Below, one piece after another: positions 50,724 through 60,098 of a DNA stretch of 64,000 nucleotides. Position numbers and translations under genes: made by a program. Each line of letters opens with the position of its first letter. Within the stretch, counting starts at the first letter, position 1. The notes beneath the pieces are model-generated. The model was given only the letters and a program-made list of their open reading frames with translations. It made no database searches and was not told where the DNA came from. Source of the stretch: Bradyrhizobium sp. AUGA SZCCT0176 (GTDB lineage: Bacteria; Pseudomonadota; Alphaproteobacteria; Rhizobiales; Xanthobacteraceae). Location of the stretch: NCBI RefSeq assembly GCF_018130145.1, contig NZ_JAFCMB010000001.1, positions 496,001 to 560,000 of the forward strand, in the 5' to 3' direction.

Positions 50724-53700
50724 TCAGGCCGAGGCGAGCGCGGCTTCGCTGCCAACGCCGATCAACCGCCGCACCTCGGCAGCCGGCTTGGGGGCACTGA
50801 ACAGGTAGCCCTGCATCTGGGTGCAGCCGAGCCTCTTCAGCAAGGCCTTCTGCTGTTCGGTTTCGACGCCCTCGGCGGTCGTGATCATGTTGCGCGAAGT
50901 CGCGATGTTCACCACCGCCTGCACGATCGTCTCCGAGCCGTCGACCTCGATGTCGCTGACGAAGCAGCGGTCGATCTTGATCTTGTCGAACGGGAAGCGC
51001 TTCAGATAGCTCAGCGAGGAGAAGCCGGTGCCGAAATCGTCGAGCGCGATGCGCACGCCGATGGCGCGGAGCTGATGCAGGATCGCCAGCGCGGTCTCGT
51101 CGTCATGGATCAGGACCGCCTCGGTGATTTCGATTTCCAGCCGATCTGGCGGCAGGCGGGAGGTGGCAAGTGCGCCCATGATCCGAAGTGCGAGTGTCTG
51201 GGATCTCAACTGGACTGGCGAGACGTTGACGGCGAGTCGCACATGGGCCGGCCAGCTGGCGGCCTCGATGCACGCCGTCTGCAGCACCCAATCGCCGAGC
51301 TCGTTGATCAGGCCGATATCTTCCGCCAGCGGGATGAATTCCGCCGGTGAGACCATGCCGCGTTCGGGGTGGCGCCAGCGCAGCAGCGCCTCGCAGCCCA
51401 CCACCTCGTTGCTGCCGAGGTCGAGCAGCGGCTGATAGTGAATTTCGAAACCGCGATCGACCATCGCCTGCCGCAGGTCCTGCTCCATGGTCAGCCGCGC
51501 CTTGGCGCGGGCATCCATGACCGGCTCGAAGAAACGATGGGTGCGGCGGCCTTCGGCCTTGGCGCCGTACATCGCCAGATCGGCGCTCTTGATCAGCTGG
51601 TCGAGATCGGTGCCGTCCTGCGGCGCCAGCGCGATGCCGATGCTGGCGTCGGTCGAGAGTTGATGGCCGAGGCAATGATGGGGTTGCCGGATCGCCTCCT
51701 GGATCCGCGTCACGAATTCGACGACGTCGTCGCGGTCGCCGGCCGCGGTCTGGATTACGGCGAATTCGTCGCCGCCGAGCCGCGCAATCAGATCGGTCGG
51801 CTTGAGGCAGTCCTTGATACGGGAGGCGACGGCCTTCAACAGTTCGTCGCCGACATGATGCCCGAGCGAGTCGTTGATGCCCTTGAATTCGTCGATATCG
51901 ATATAGAGCAGCGCGAATTGTTCGCCGCCGACGGCCTTCTGCAACTCGCGCTCGATCTGTTCGCGGAACAACACCCGGTTCGGCAAGTCGGTCAGCGCGT
52001 CGTAATGCGCGAGATGGGCGATCTTTTCATCGGCGCGGCGACGCTCGGTAACATCCTCGACGACATGGACGATGTAGCTGGGCTCGCCGGCCTGATTGCG
52101 AATTCCGAGCCGTCTGGAGGTGATGTAGCGACGGCCCATCGCCTGGGTTTCCCAGAGATGCTCGTCCTTGAACAGGCCGTCGGCGGATCGCAGCGCCTTG
52201 TCGTCGTCGGCCGTGACGATCTCGGCGGATGCTTGCGGAAATATGTCGAAGGCGGTTTTGCCGATGATGCTGTCGCGGGAAATGCCGAATTGAGTCTCGG
52301 CCACGCGGTTGGCCAGAAGATAGCGGCGATCCCGGGCGCCCTTCACGGTGATCTGCGAGGGGATGTGATCGATGATCTGGCTCAGGAAAGCATGGTTGCG
52401 GTCGCGTTCCTGCTCGAGTTTGCGACGCTCGGTGACGTCCTCGATGGTGGCGATCCAGCAGCCATGCGCCAGCGGCCGGCTGATGGCCAGGAAGCTTCGC
52501 CCGTCCGGGCACTGCATCATGCTGTGGTCGGCCTCACCCCGTGCGATATTCCGCAAAACGCCGGAACAGAATTCCTTGACGTCGCCGCTAAAGGCTCCCT
52601 TGTCCTTGCGGTGCTGGATCAGGTCGGAGAAATGACAGCCGGGCTTTACGATGTCCGGCGACAGGTTGAACATGTCGATGTAGCGCTGGTTGACGGTGAC
52701 GATGCACGCGGAGGCGTCGTACATCACCAGGCCCTGGATCATGTTGTTGAGCGCGGTGTCGAGCCGGTGCCGTTGCGATTCCAGCCGTTGCTGCGCCTCT
52801 TTGCTTTGCCGGGTCATCTGCCGGATGATGAGGAACAGGATCAACGCGATCGTCGATGCCGACAAGATGGCGGCGCTGACCAGGAACCTGGTCTGGGCCT
52901 CCCAGTCGGCCAGCGCGGCGGTCATCGAATTGGTCGCGACGACAATGATCGGGAAGCGGCTCAACTGGGCCGCGGACCCGAGCCGTTCCCTGCTGTCGAT
53001 CGGGCTTTTGACGCGCAGCGTCTGCTGACCGCCCTGCGTCAGGACACGCTGCAGCAGCGGCGCCGATTTGAATTTTTGTCCGACCAGGTGTTCGGCGCGC
53101 GGATGTCGCGCCAGCAGGGTGCCGTCGGCGTGAAACATCGAAACGGCGGCGTCCGCTCCGATCGCGACGGAAGCAAAGAACTTCACGTAATTGGAAGGAT
53201 CGATGCGCCGCGTCATCACGCCGAGAAAGACACCATCTTCGCCGGTCAGCCGATGGGCAACGACCGTGTTCAGACTGCCGCTGACAAGGCTGCGAAGCGC
53301 CTCGGTCTGGATCGAAGGTGATTGCGGATTGAATTTGAAGGAATTGAAGTAGGCGCGTTCGGAGATGTTGAGGGCCGGCGTCGGTAACGGCCGCGACCAA
53401 TTGATGATGTTGCCGTCGGCGTCATAGATCGAAATGTCGCCGAGATAGGACAGGACGCCGGCTTTGGATCTGAGGATTTCGTGAGCTTCCAAACTCGACA
53501 TCAATTTCCGGAACGCCTGCGGCGAAGCGATGCCGGGAATGTGCAACCGCGCTATCACGTCGGCGGCGATGGTGTCGGAGTCCTCGAATTGCTGGTCGAA
53601 GTGACGGGTGAGCAGCAGTACGGTGTTTTGCAATTCGCGTTCGCTGTTAGCCAGCGCGCGCTCGCGGAATTCCGCGACCATCATGATCGTGCCGGCAAAA

Positions 53701-53831
53701 ATCGCCGCAACCAGCAGGGCCCCGCAAACGGTCAGCCACAGCACCGGACCACGGATCGTCGTGCCGAGACGCCGACTGGCCGCCGCGGCTCGGGACACCA
53801 TGCTTTTCAGGTCGCGAAACAGAACGCGCAT
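50724..53831 (-). CDS. Membrane sensor with PAS, GGDEF and EAL domains
   Basis: The 1035-aa protein has a membrane helix near residues 33-53, a periplasmic sensor region (about 55-305, dCache-like) and a second helix about 308-330. Two PAS-type domains follow (about 345-465 and 480-600), then GGDEF (LIARLGGDEFAVIQ) and EAL (VGCEALLRWRHPERG; DDFGTGFSSLSYLKRFPFDKIKID). Both catalytic motifs are intact, so it may make and break cyclic di-GMP. No RxxD inhibitory site is seen five residues before GGDEF (it reads KPTD). Confidence 0.9.
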   Translation of the reverse strand: MRVLFRDLKSMVSRAAAASRRLGTTIRGPVLWLTVCGALLVAAIFAGTIMMVAEFRERALANSERELQNTVLLLTRHFDQQFEDSDTIAADVIARLHIPGIASPQAFRKLMSSLEAHEILRSKAGVLSYLGDISIYDADGNIINWSRPLPTPALNISERAYFNSFKFNPQSPSIQTEALRSLVSGSLNTVVAHRLTGEDGVFLGVMTRRIDPSNYVKFFASVAIGADAAVSMFHADGTLLARHPRAEHLVGQKFKSAPLLQRVLTQGGQQTLRVKSPIDSRERLGSAAQLSRFPIIVVATNSMTAALADWEAQTRFLVSAAILSASTIALILFLIIRQMTRQSKEAQQRLESQRHRLDTALNNMIQGLVMYDASACIVTVNQRYIDMFNLSPDIVKPGCHFSDLIQHRKDKGAFSGDVKEFCSGVLRNIARGEADHSMMQCPDGRSFLAISRPLAHGCWIATIEDVTERRKLEQERDRNHAFLSQIIDHIPSQITVKGARDRRYLLANRVAETQFGISRDSIIGKTAFDIFPQASAEIVTADDDKALRSADGLFKDEHLWETQAMGRRYITSRRLGIRNQAGEPSYIVHVVEDVTERRRADEKIAHLAHYDALTDLPNRVLFREQIERELQKAVGGEQFALLYIDIDEFKGINDSLGHHVGDELLKAVASRIKDCLKPTDLIARLGGDEFAVIQTAAGDRDDVVEFVTRIQEAIRQPHHCLGHQLSTDASIGIALAPQDGTDLDQLIKSADLAMYGAKAEGRRTHRFFEPVMDARAKARLTMEQDLRQAMVDRGFEIHYQPLLDLGSNEVVGCEALLRWRHPERGMVSPAEFIPLAEDIGLINELGDWVLQTACIEAASWPAHVRLAVNVSPVQLRSQTLALRIMGALATSRLPPDRLEIEITEAVLIHDDETALAILHQLRAIGVRIALDDFGTGFSSLSYLKRFPFDKIKIDRCFVSDIEVDGSETIVQAVVNIATSRNMITTAEGVETEQQKALLKRLGCTQMQGYLFSAPKPAAEVRRLIGVGSEAALASA

Positions 53832-54041
53832 TCCCCTTCTCCCCGGGAACTACATACGATGCGCTCATGTCATAAGCCGTTAGGAAATCCGGTTACCTAA
53901 GGTTTAATCCAGCCCTCTAGGCACCGTTTGCGGCCGCACTGCGCGCATGGCCGGCTGCGCGGTGCGCAAGGTGGTATCTGTCTGATTTTACAACTTTCGG
54001 GATTGGGGTCGGCGGGGGCGATGCGCGGACGCTAAGCTGCC

Positions 54042-55859
54042 TCAGCGGCGATAGCCGCTGGCGCGGGAAAAGGCCGGGCGGGTTTCCTGTGCCGGGCGGC
54101 TCGACAGGCTGGCGCGCGTTTCGCTGGCGAGCGGTGCGGCCGGCCTGAGATCTTCCAGGAAGATCGGCTTGGAGAAGTAATAGCCCTGCGCATAGCGGAT
54201 CTTGGTCGCGGCCTGCAGATAGGCCAGTTCCTCGAAGGTTTCGAGGCCTTCGGCGATCACGGTCATGCCGAGCGCTTCGCTCAGCGATTCGATCGCCCGC
54301 AAAATGCCCTGGCTGCGCGGCCGCAGATGGATGTCGGTGATGAAGGAACGATCGATCTTGATTTCGTCGGCGGTGATGTCGGCCAGCGCCGACAGCGACG
54401 AATAGCCGATGCCGAAATCGTCGATCGAGATGCCGACGCCGAGCTTGCGGAAGATCGGCAGGATTTCATCCTGGAAATGCGTCTTGGTGACGAAAGCGTC
54501 TTCGGTCACCTCGATCATGAAGCGCTTCGGAAACCCGGTCGCCTCCAGCGCCTGCGCGAACGGCCGCATGAATTCGGGATTGCCGGCCTGCTTGGCCGCG
54601 ACGTTGATGCTGATCGTGGTATCGGGACCGAAGGTCTCGTTGATCAGGTCGATCGACTTGACGATCTCCGCCAGCACCAGATGGGTCAGTTCGTCGATCA
54701 ACCCCAGTTCGACGGCGAGCTTGATGAAGGTGCCGGGGGCCTGAATCACGCCCTCATCGTCCCTGAGCCGCACCAGCGCTTCGATGCCCTTGACGGCCTT
54801 GGTGCGGATGTCGACCTTGGTCTGGAACGCACAGCAGAAGCGCTTTTCCAGGATTGCCAGCCGCAGCGATTGTTCGACCTTCATCCGCGCCAGCGCCTCG
54901 CGTTCCATGCTGGAGTCGAAGAACGCTGCCCCGCCCTTGGCTCCGTTCTTGACGCGGTACATCGCGATATCGGCATTTTGGCGCAGCGTGTCGTAGGTCT
55001 TGCCGTGCTCGGGATAAAGGCTGACGCCGATCGACGTCGAAGCGAATATCTCCGATTCGTCGATGAAGAACGGCGCCTTCAGCCGTTGCAGCATGAAATG
55101 GATGTATTCGGCGACTTCGCTCTCGCTCTGGACCGGATTGAGCAGCAGCATGAACTCGTCGCCGCTGATCCGCGACAGGATGTCGGATTCGCGCAAATCC
55201 ATGCCCAGCCGCTTGGCCATTTCGACCAGCAAGGCGTCGCCGATCGCGTGGCCGTAATAGTCGTTGATGTGCTTGAAATTATCGACGTCGAGAAACGCGA
55301 GCGCGAAGTGGCCGTGGACATTGCCTTGTTGCAAATTGCCTTGTTGCAAATTGCCTTGGGCGCTGTCGCGCGCGAGCAGCGTGTTGACGCGGTGTTCGAT
55401 CACCCGCCGGGTCGGCAATCCCGTTAGTTCGTCATAATAGGCCGAGCGGAACAACGAATCCTCGAACGCCTTTTGTTCGGTGATATCGGCGGAACTCGAG
55501 AGCAGCAAGTTGCGTCCGGCGATCTGGATCGGCCGGTGTGAGGTGAGAAATACGTGCTTGGCCGGACCGGAGGTCACGGCCTCTTCCAGTGTGGCCGCGT
55601 GGCCGCTGCGGAGCAAATCGAGACAGGTCTCCTGGCGATCGCTCAATTGCGAGGGCGCAGGCGCGGCCGCGGCCATCTGCAGTAACGCCGCGGCGGCGTC
55701 GTTCACCAGCAGGAACTCGCCTTGCTCGTCCTGAACCGTCACGCCGGTCGGAAGCAATCTGAGGACATCCCGCAGAATGCTCAATTCGGTACCAAAAGCG
55801 CCTTCGTTACCGGCGCCAGTCGCTGCCGCCTGAAGGTCATGTTTATAGGGACTATGCAT
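54042..55859 (-). CDS. Cytoplasmic PAS-GGDEF-EAL protein
   Basis: The 605-aa protein has a PAS-like region (about 20-135), GGDEF (about 140-310) and EAL (about 325-570). The GGDEF signature is SGDEF, with an intact RESD (RxxD) inhibitory site upstream. The EAL part has GIEALVRLRD and DDFGIGYSSLSALADITADEIKID, which suggests active phosphodiesterase. An in-frame 15-bp tandem repeat (LQQGN) lies inside the GGDEF domain. The C-terminal 35 residues are low-complexity. Confidence 0.85.
   Translation of the reverse strand: MHSPYKHDLQAAATGAGNEGAFGTELSILRDVLRLLPTGVTVQDEQGEFLLVNDAAAALLQMAAAAPAPSQLSDRQETCLDLLRSGHAATLEEAVTSGPAKHVFLTSHRPIQIAGRNLLLSSSADITEQKAFEDSLFRSAYYDELTGLPTRRVIEHRVNTLLARDSAQGNLQQGNLQQGNVHGHFALAFLDVDNFKHINDYYGHAIGDALLVEMAKRLGMDLRESDILSRISGDEFMLLLNPVQSESEVAEYIHFMLQRLKAPFFIDESEIFASTSIGVSLYPEHGKTYDTLRQNADIAMYRVKNGAKGGAAFFDSSMEREALARMKVEQSLRLAILEKRFCCAFQTKVDIRTKAVKGIEALVRLRDDEGVIQAPGTFIKLAVELGLIDELTHLVLAEIVKSIDLINETFGPDTTISINVAAKQAGNPEFMRPFAQALEATGFPKRFMIEVTEDAFVTKTHFQDEILPIFRKLGVGISIDDFGIGYSSLSALADITADEIKIDRSFITDIHLRPRSQGILRAIESLSEALGMTVIAEGLETFEELAYLQAATKIRYAQGYYFSKPIFLEDLRPAAPLASETRASLSSRPAQETRPAFSRASGYRR
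55316..55358. repeat. 15-bp in-frame tandem repeat inside a GGDEF gene
   Basis: The unit TTGCCTTGTTGCAAA occurs twice in full from 55321 with a partial third copy. On the coding strand it gives repeated QQGNL residues. The number of copies could vary without breaking the frame. Confidence 0.8.
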
Positions 55860-56040
55860 GCAGCGGAGCTTGCCAAAGTCCCTTCTAATTTTGGTTAAGT
55901 GGAACTGTGAAAAACCGCGACACTCCTAGAAGTTGGCGCTTTCGGACCACACGGCCGCAATCGTCATTAACAGAATCTCAATTCGGAATGCGGCCGCGTG
56001 CGATAATTGCGAATTGTGCCTTCAGGTTGTGCAGCCGCGT

Positions 56041-57018
56041 TCAGCTCGCGGGGATGCGACACTGCATCGTGCAGTGAACGCCGGTCTTCAGGAAACTGAC
56101 TTCGGTCTTGCCGTCGAACGAGCGGAGTGCCGATTGCAACAGCTTGGTGCCGAAGCCCGGCGCTCCGATTTTTTCAACCGCAGGCCCCTCGGTTTCGTCC
56201 CAGGTGATCTTGAGCCAAGCCACATTGAGTTTGTCGTCTGACACCGTCCACGACACCTGCAACATGCCATTCGCAGCGGAAAACGCGCCGTACTTCCCGG
56301 CATTGGTGGCCAATTCGTGGAAGATCAGCGCCAGGCTGACCGCCAGTTTGGCCGGAAGGAATAGCGGATCGCCGTTCAGGTTGAATCGGACATGGCCGTA
56401 AGGCCCGAGTTCGGAGCGCAGCAAGTCCTTGATATCGCAGCCGCTGCCATCGACCCGTGCGATCAGATCGTCGGTTGCCGACAGCGCGCGGATCCGGTGA
56501 TCGATGCTGTTCCAGACCTGCGGTTCATCATGCAAGACCTGGTGCAGAACGGCGTGAATCGTCGATGTCTTGTTCTTCAGCCGGTGCTGCAGCTCGTCGA
56601 CGATCAGCTTGCGGTATTCCTCTTCCTCGGTCAGGCGTTTGGCGATCTGCCGCTGTTGTACGACGATGGTCCGGTAGTGCTCGACGCCCCATATTGTGAG
56701 GCCGCAGACCGCCCAGAAAATCAGCAGCAACGCCAGGCGCGCGGAATCGGCCACGGTGCCGCTGAAATTGATGGCGACGCCAAGCGTGCCGCCGGCAAGC
56801 GCCGTTGCGATCCCGATCCGGAAGCCGCCAAAGGCGGTGGCAAAGAACACGGCCGGAAAATACGGCGTGAAGAATACGTCGGGGCGGATCTGGGCCAGTC
56901 CCCACCGCGCCAGGGTCGCCAAAACGAGGCAACAGACCGCAAAGGCGGTGCTGAATAGCGGTGAGGGCTGGGAAATTCCCTGCCAGCCATGCCTGAACTC
57001 GTCGATCAATTTCGTCAT
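56041..57018 (-). CDS. HWE/HisKA_2-type sensor histidine kinase with DUF4118 membrane domain
   Basis: The 325-aa protein has three to four membrane helices in the first 115 residues (LFSTAFAVCCLVLATLARWG, FFTPYFPAVFFATAFGGF, RLALLLIFWAVCGLTIWG), the DUF4118 pattern. A phospho-acceptor region VDELQHRLKNKTSTIHAVLHQ and an HWE-type ATPase (LALIFHELATNAGKYGA; VAWLKITWDETEGP; GFGTKLLQSALR) follow. The start at 57018 is an ATG; a GTG at 57030 is possible. No response regulator is adjacent. Confidence 0.85.
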   Translation of the reverse strand: MTKLIDEFRHGWQGISQPSPLFSTAFAVCCLVLATLARWGLAQIRPDVFFTPYFPAVFFATAFGGFRIGIATALAGGTLGVAINFSGTVADSARLALLLIFWAVCGLTIWGVEHYRTIVVQQRQIAKRLTEEEEYRKLIVDELQHRLKNKTSTIHAVLHQVLHDEPQVWNSIDHRIRALSATDDLIARVDGSGCDIKDLLRSELGPYGHVRFNLNGDPLFLPAKLAVSLALIFHELATNAGKYGAFSAANGMLQVSWTVSDDKLNVAWLKITWDETEGPAVEKIGAPGFGTKLLQSALRSFDGKTEVSFLKTGVHCTMQCRIPAS

Positions 57019-57200
57019 CGGTGTTGTCACTTCACGTGATCAGCGAATCCAAAATAAGGCCGACCCTAACGGAAATCGGGGATATCGAGCCCGCCGGCAA
57101 CGACGAGGCGGTCCTGCCATGGCGATGTCAGCGCGATAAGCTCGCTTGCGTTGTTCCCGGCGGGCGGGAATATTGGCATCAACAAAAACGGGAGGAATGG

Positions 57201-58457
57201 ATGAACCGTCTCATTCGCGCGTTCGGCGCATCGGCCCTCTTTGTCCTTGCGGCCACCGGGAACAGTTGGGCGGACCCGGTGCTCCCCATGGCTGTGACGC
57301 CCGAAGACGTCGGCCTGTCCTCCAGCCAGCTGGCGCGCATCGAGGCGGTGACCCAGAAATACGTCGAAACCGGGCTGGTGCCGGGCGCCGTGATGCTGGT
57401 GGCGCGGCGCGGCAAGATCGCCTGGCACAAGACCATGGGGTTCCGCGACCGCGCGGCGAAAGACCCGATGCGACCGGACTCGATCTTCCGCATCTATTCC
57501 ATGACCAAGCCGATCGTCTCGGTCGCGGCCATGATGCTGGTCGAGGAGGGAAAGATGCAGGTCAGCGACCCCGTATCGAAATTTATTCCGGAAATCGGCC
57601 GCATGAAGGTGGGCAATGAGACCACCGAGAACGGCAAGCCGGTGCTGCAATTGACCGATCCCGCCCGCGAGATGACGGTGCAGGACCTGTTGCGGCACAC
57701 CTCCGGGCTGATCTACGGCGCGCGCGGCAAATCGCTGATCAATGCGGCCTATGTCGAGGCCAGGATCGGCGGCCGTGATGCCAGCAATGAGGAGTTTGTC
57801 GCGAAATTATCGAAGCTGCCGCTGCGGTTCTCCCCCGGCGAGCGCTGGGAATACGGGGTGTCGACCGACGTGCTGGGGCGCGTGGTCGAAGTCGTCTCGG
57901 GCAAGACGCTGGGCGAATTCCTGAACGAGAGCATTCTGACGCCGCTCGGCATGACCGACACGGGCTTCTCTGTGCCGTCCGACAAGCTCAATCGCGCCGC
58001 CCAGCCCTGGCAAATGCCCGAATCGCCGCCGATGACGCCACGCTTCGACGTAGCGCAAAAGCCCCGTTTCGAATCCGGCGGCGGCGGCCTTACCAGCACG
58101 ATGGACGACTACCTGCGCTTTGCGATCATGCTCGCCGATAGCGGCGAATTCGCCGGCAAGCGCCTGCTCGGCAACAAGACCGTCGATTTCATGACGGCGG
58201 ATCATACTTTGGCGCGGCCGGGCCGGCCGCCGGGGCTGGGTTTTGGCCTCGGCTTCGAGGTTCGGACCAGCGTTGGGGATGCCGCCTTGCCGGGCTCGCT
58301 CGGGGAATATGGCTGGGCCGGCAACGCCGGCACGCTGTTCTGGATCGATCCCAAGGAACAGTTGATCGCGATCTACATGGTGCAGGTCGATGACGGCGTG
58401 CGGATCATGCTGCGCAATCAGTTCCGGACCATGGTCCAGTCCGCGATCATCAACTAG
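57201..58457 (+). CDS. Serine hydrolase, beta-lactamase/class C (EstB-like) family, exported
   Basis: The 418-aa protein has a signal peptide (ALFVLAATGNSWA) followed by the serine motif FRIYSMTKPIVSVAA (SxxK), the Tyr-x-Asn equivalent YGVSTDVLG (YGV) and the third motif region YGWAGNAGTLFWIDP. Members are esterases, transesterases or peptidases rather than true lactamases. GGAGGA precedes the ATG at 57201. It is followed 32 bp later by an SDR gene, probably co-transcribed. Confidence 0.85.
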   Translation: MNRLIRAFGASALFVLAATGNSWADPVLPMAVTPEDVGLSSSQLARIEAVTQKYVETGLVPGAVMLVARRGKIAWHKTMGFRDRAAKDPMRPDSIFRIYSMTKPIVSVAAMMLVEEGKMQVSDPVSKFIPEIGRMKVGNETTENGKPVLQLTDPAREMTVQDLLRHTSGLIYGARGKSLINAAYVEARIGGRDASNEEFVAKLSKLPLRFSPGERWEYGVSTDVLGRVVEVVSGKTLGEFLNESILTPLGMTDTGFSVPSDKLNRAAQPWQMPESPPMTPRFDVAQKPRFESGGGGLTSTMDDYLRFAIMLADSGEFAGKRLLGNKTVDFMTADHTLARPGRPPGLGFGLGFEVRTSVGDAALPGSLGEYGWAGNAGTLFWIDPKEQLIAIYMVQVDDGVRIMLRNQFRTMVQSAIIN

Positions 58458-58489
58458 GATTTCTCAGGTTTCGCAAAGGGGATGGTGAA

Positions 58490-59326
58490 ATGGGACGGCT
58501 GGACGGCAAGGTCGCGGTGATCACGGGCGCGACCAGCGGCATCGGACTGCATACGGCGGAAATTTTCGTCGCCGAAGGCGCGAAGATCGTCATCGCCGGA
58601 CGCCGCGCGCCGGAGGGCGAGGCGCTGGCCAAAAAACTCGGCGCTACTTGCATCTTTCGTCAGACCGATGTCACGGTCGAGGAGCAGATGAAGGCGCTGA
58701 TCGGGCTTTGCGTGGAAAAGTTCGGCAGGATCGACTGTCTGTTCAACAACGCCGGCGGTCCGGCCCAGACCGGCGGCATCGAAGGCCTTGAGGTCGATCG
58801 CTTCGATGCGGCGATGGCGACGCTGGTGCGCAGCGTGATGCTCGGCATGAAGCACGCAGCACCCCAGATGCGCAAGCAAGGCTCCGGCAGCATCATCAAC
58901 AATGGCAGTATCGCAGGGCGGCTTGCCGGCTTCTCGTCATCGATGGTCTACGGCGCGGCCAAGGCCGCCGTCATCCACCTCACCAAATGCACGGCGATGG
59001 AGCTCGGCGAATCCAACATCCGCGTCAATTCGATCTCGCCGGGTGCAATCGCGACCGGCATCTTCGGCAAGGCGCTGGGCCTTTCGGTGGAAGCCGCCGA
59101 AAAGACCCCGAGCGTGATGCGTGAGGTCTACAAGACCGCGCAGCCGATCCCGCGCGCCGGATTGCCTGAGGATATCGCGCATGCCGCGGTGTTCCTCGCC
59201 AGCGACGAATCCTCTTTCATCAACGGCCACGATCTCGTTGTCGACGGCGCCATCACCGGCGGCCGCAACTGGACCCAGCAGCAGCAGGGCTATGTCGCGC
59301 TGCGCAAGGCATTCGATCAGGGATAG
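58490..59326 (+). CDS. Short-chain dehydrogenase/reductase (SDR)
   Basis: The 278-aa classical SDR has the cofactor motif VAVITGATSGIGLHTA (TGxxxGIG), LFNNAGGPAQ (NNAG) and the catalytic S...SMVYGAAKAAVIHLTK (Tyr-x3-Lys), then VNSISPGAIATGIF and a C-terminal FLASDESSFINGHDLVVDGA. It probably oxidises or reduces an alcohol/ketone with NAD(P). The substrate is unknown. Confidence 0.9.
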   Translation: MGRLDGKVAVITGATSGIGLHTAEIFVAEGAKIVIAGRRAPEGEALAKKLGATCIFRQTDVTVEEQMKALIGLCVEKFGRIDCLFNNAGGPAQTGGIEGLEVDRFDAAMATLVRSVMLGMKHAAPQMRKQGSGSIINNGSIAGRLAGFSSSMVYGAAKAAVIHLTKCTAMELGESNIRVNSISPGAIATGIFGKALGLSVEAAEKTPSVMREVYKTAQPIPRAGLPEDIAHAAVFLASDESSFINGHDLVVDGAITGGRNWTQQQQGYVALRKAFDQG

Positions 59327-59341
59327 GTATGGGGAGTTAAC

Positions 59342-59448
59342 CGTCATTGCGAGCGCAGCGAAGCAATCCATTCTTCCTTCGTTGCGCCATGGATTGCTTC
59401 GCTGCGCTCGCTTGCACAAACGCTTTGCGTTTGTTGCAGGCAATGACG
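59342..59448. repeat. REP-like palindrome
   Basis: The outer arms CGTCATTGCGAGCGCAGCG and CGCTGCGCTCG...CAATGACG enclose the inner pair AAGCAATCCA / TGGATTGCTT and a small ACAAACGCTTTGCGTTTGT hairpin. It lies between the SDR and cupin genes. Confidence 0.75.
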
Positions 59449-59474
59449 ACGAGATAGTGGAAGGAGAAGAAGAA

Positions 59475-59978
59475 ATGTCTGCAACACTTGGTTTGTCACC
59501 CGCCAGTCCCCAAGGGCGGCCGTATTATCTCGCCGTGATCGCCGGCCTCGCCTGCGCCTTCGTGATCGGAAAGACGCTGCCATCCACGATGGATGCGATC
59601 TCGGCGATTATCGAGCCGCTTTGTTCGAACGCTGCGGCCGCAGGCTCGCCGCTCGATACCGTCGAGCCGATCGGCTCGTACGCGCTCCCGAACGTGCCGG
59701 GCAAGAGGGTGACGATCGTGCGCGTGTTCTACGGGCCCGGCGGGTTCACCCGCGCGCACCGGCATGCCGGCTCCGTCACCGCCTATGTCACCAAGGGCGA
59801 AATCCGCTCGCAGCTTGCCGGCGGTGTCGTCGAGACGTTCAAGGTGGGGCAGTCGTTCTTCGAACCGCCCGGTGCCGTGCACCTGGTTTCGGCCAATGCC
59901 AGCATGACAGAGCCCGCGGAATTGATCGCGGTATTCGTCGCCGATGAAGGCGCGCAGCTCACGACGTTTGTGGAGTAG
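59475..59978 (+). CDS. Membrane-anchored cupin-domain protein
   Basis: The 167-aa protein has one N-terminal hydrophobic helix (YYLAVIAGLACAFVIG) followed by a single cupin: RVFYGPGGFTRAHRHAG (H-x-H motif), TAYVTKGEIRSQLAGG and FFEPPGAVHLVSAN. The metal-binding histidines are present. Anchored cupins of this type are found near detoxification genes, but the ligand is unknown. GGAGAAG precedes the ATG. Confidence 0.8.
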   Translation: MSATLGLSPASPQGRPYYLAVIAGLACAFVIGKTLPSTMDAISAIIEPLCSNAAAAGSPLDTVEPIGSYALPNVPGKRVTIVRVFYGPGGFTRAHRHAGSVTAYVTKGEIRSQLAGGVVETFKVGQSFFEPPGAVHLVSANASMTEPAELIAVFVADEGAQLTTFVE

Positions 59979-59993
59979 CTGGAGATCGTAGAT

Positions 59994-60088
59994 CGTAGGG
60001 TAGGCAAAGCGAAGCGTGCCCACCATTCTGCCAACGGCCTCGGATAGATGGTGGGCACGGCGCGAAGTGCGCCTTTGCCCACCCTACG
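59994..60088. repeat. Palindromic repeat (CGTAGGGTAGGCAAAG type)
   Basis: The outer arms CGTAGGGTAGGCAAAG and CTTTGCCCACCCTACG and the inner GTGCCCACCAT / ATGGTGGGCAC pair over about 95 bp. It lies between the convergent cupin and cytochrome P450 genes. Confidence 0.75.
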
Positions 60089-60098
60089 CATTCCTCTG

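Noticed and set aside
51369..53321. 650-codon plus-strand frame opposite the long GGDEF-EAL gene
   Set aside because: High-G+C shadow of a real gene: the minus-strand product has all domain motifs, the plus frame none.
54327..55427. 366-codon plus-strand frame opposite the second GGDEF-EAL gene
   Set aside because: Shadow frame without motifs; composition reflects the complementary strand of a coding gene.
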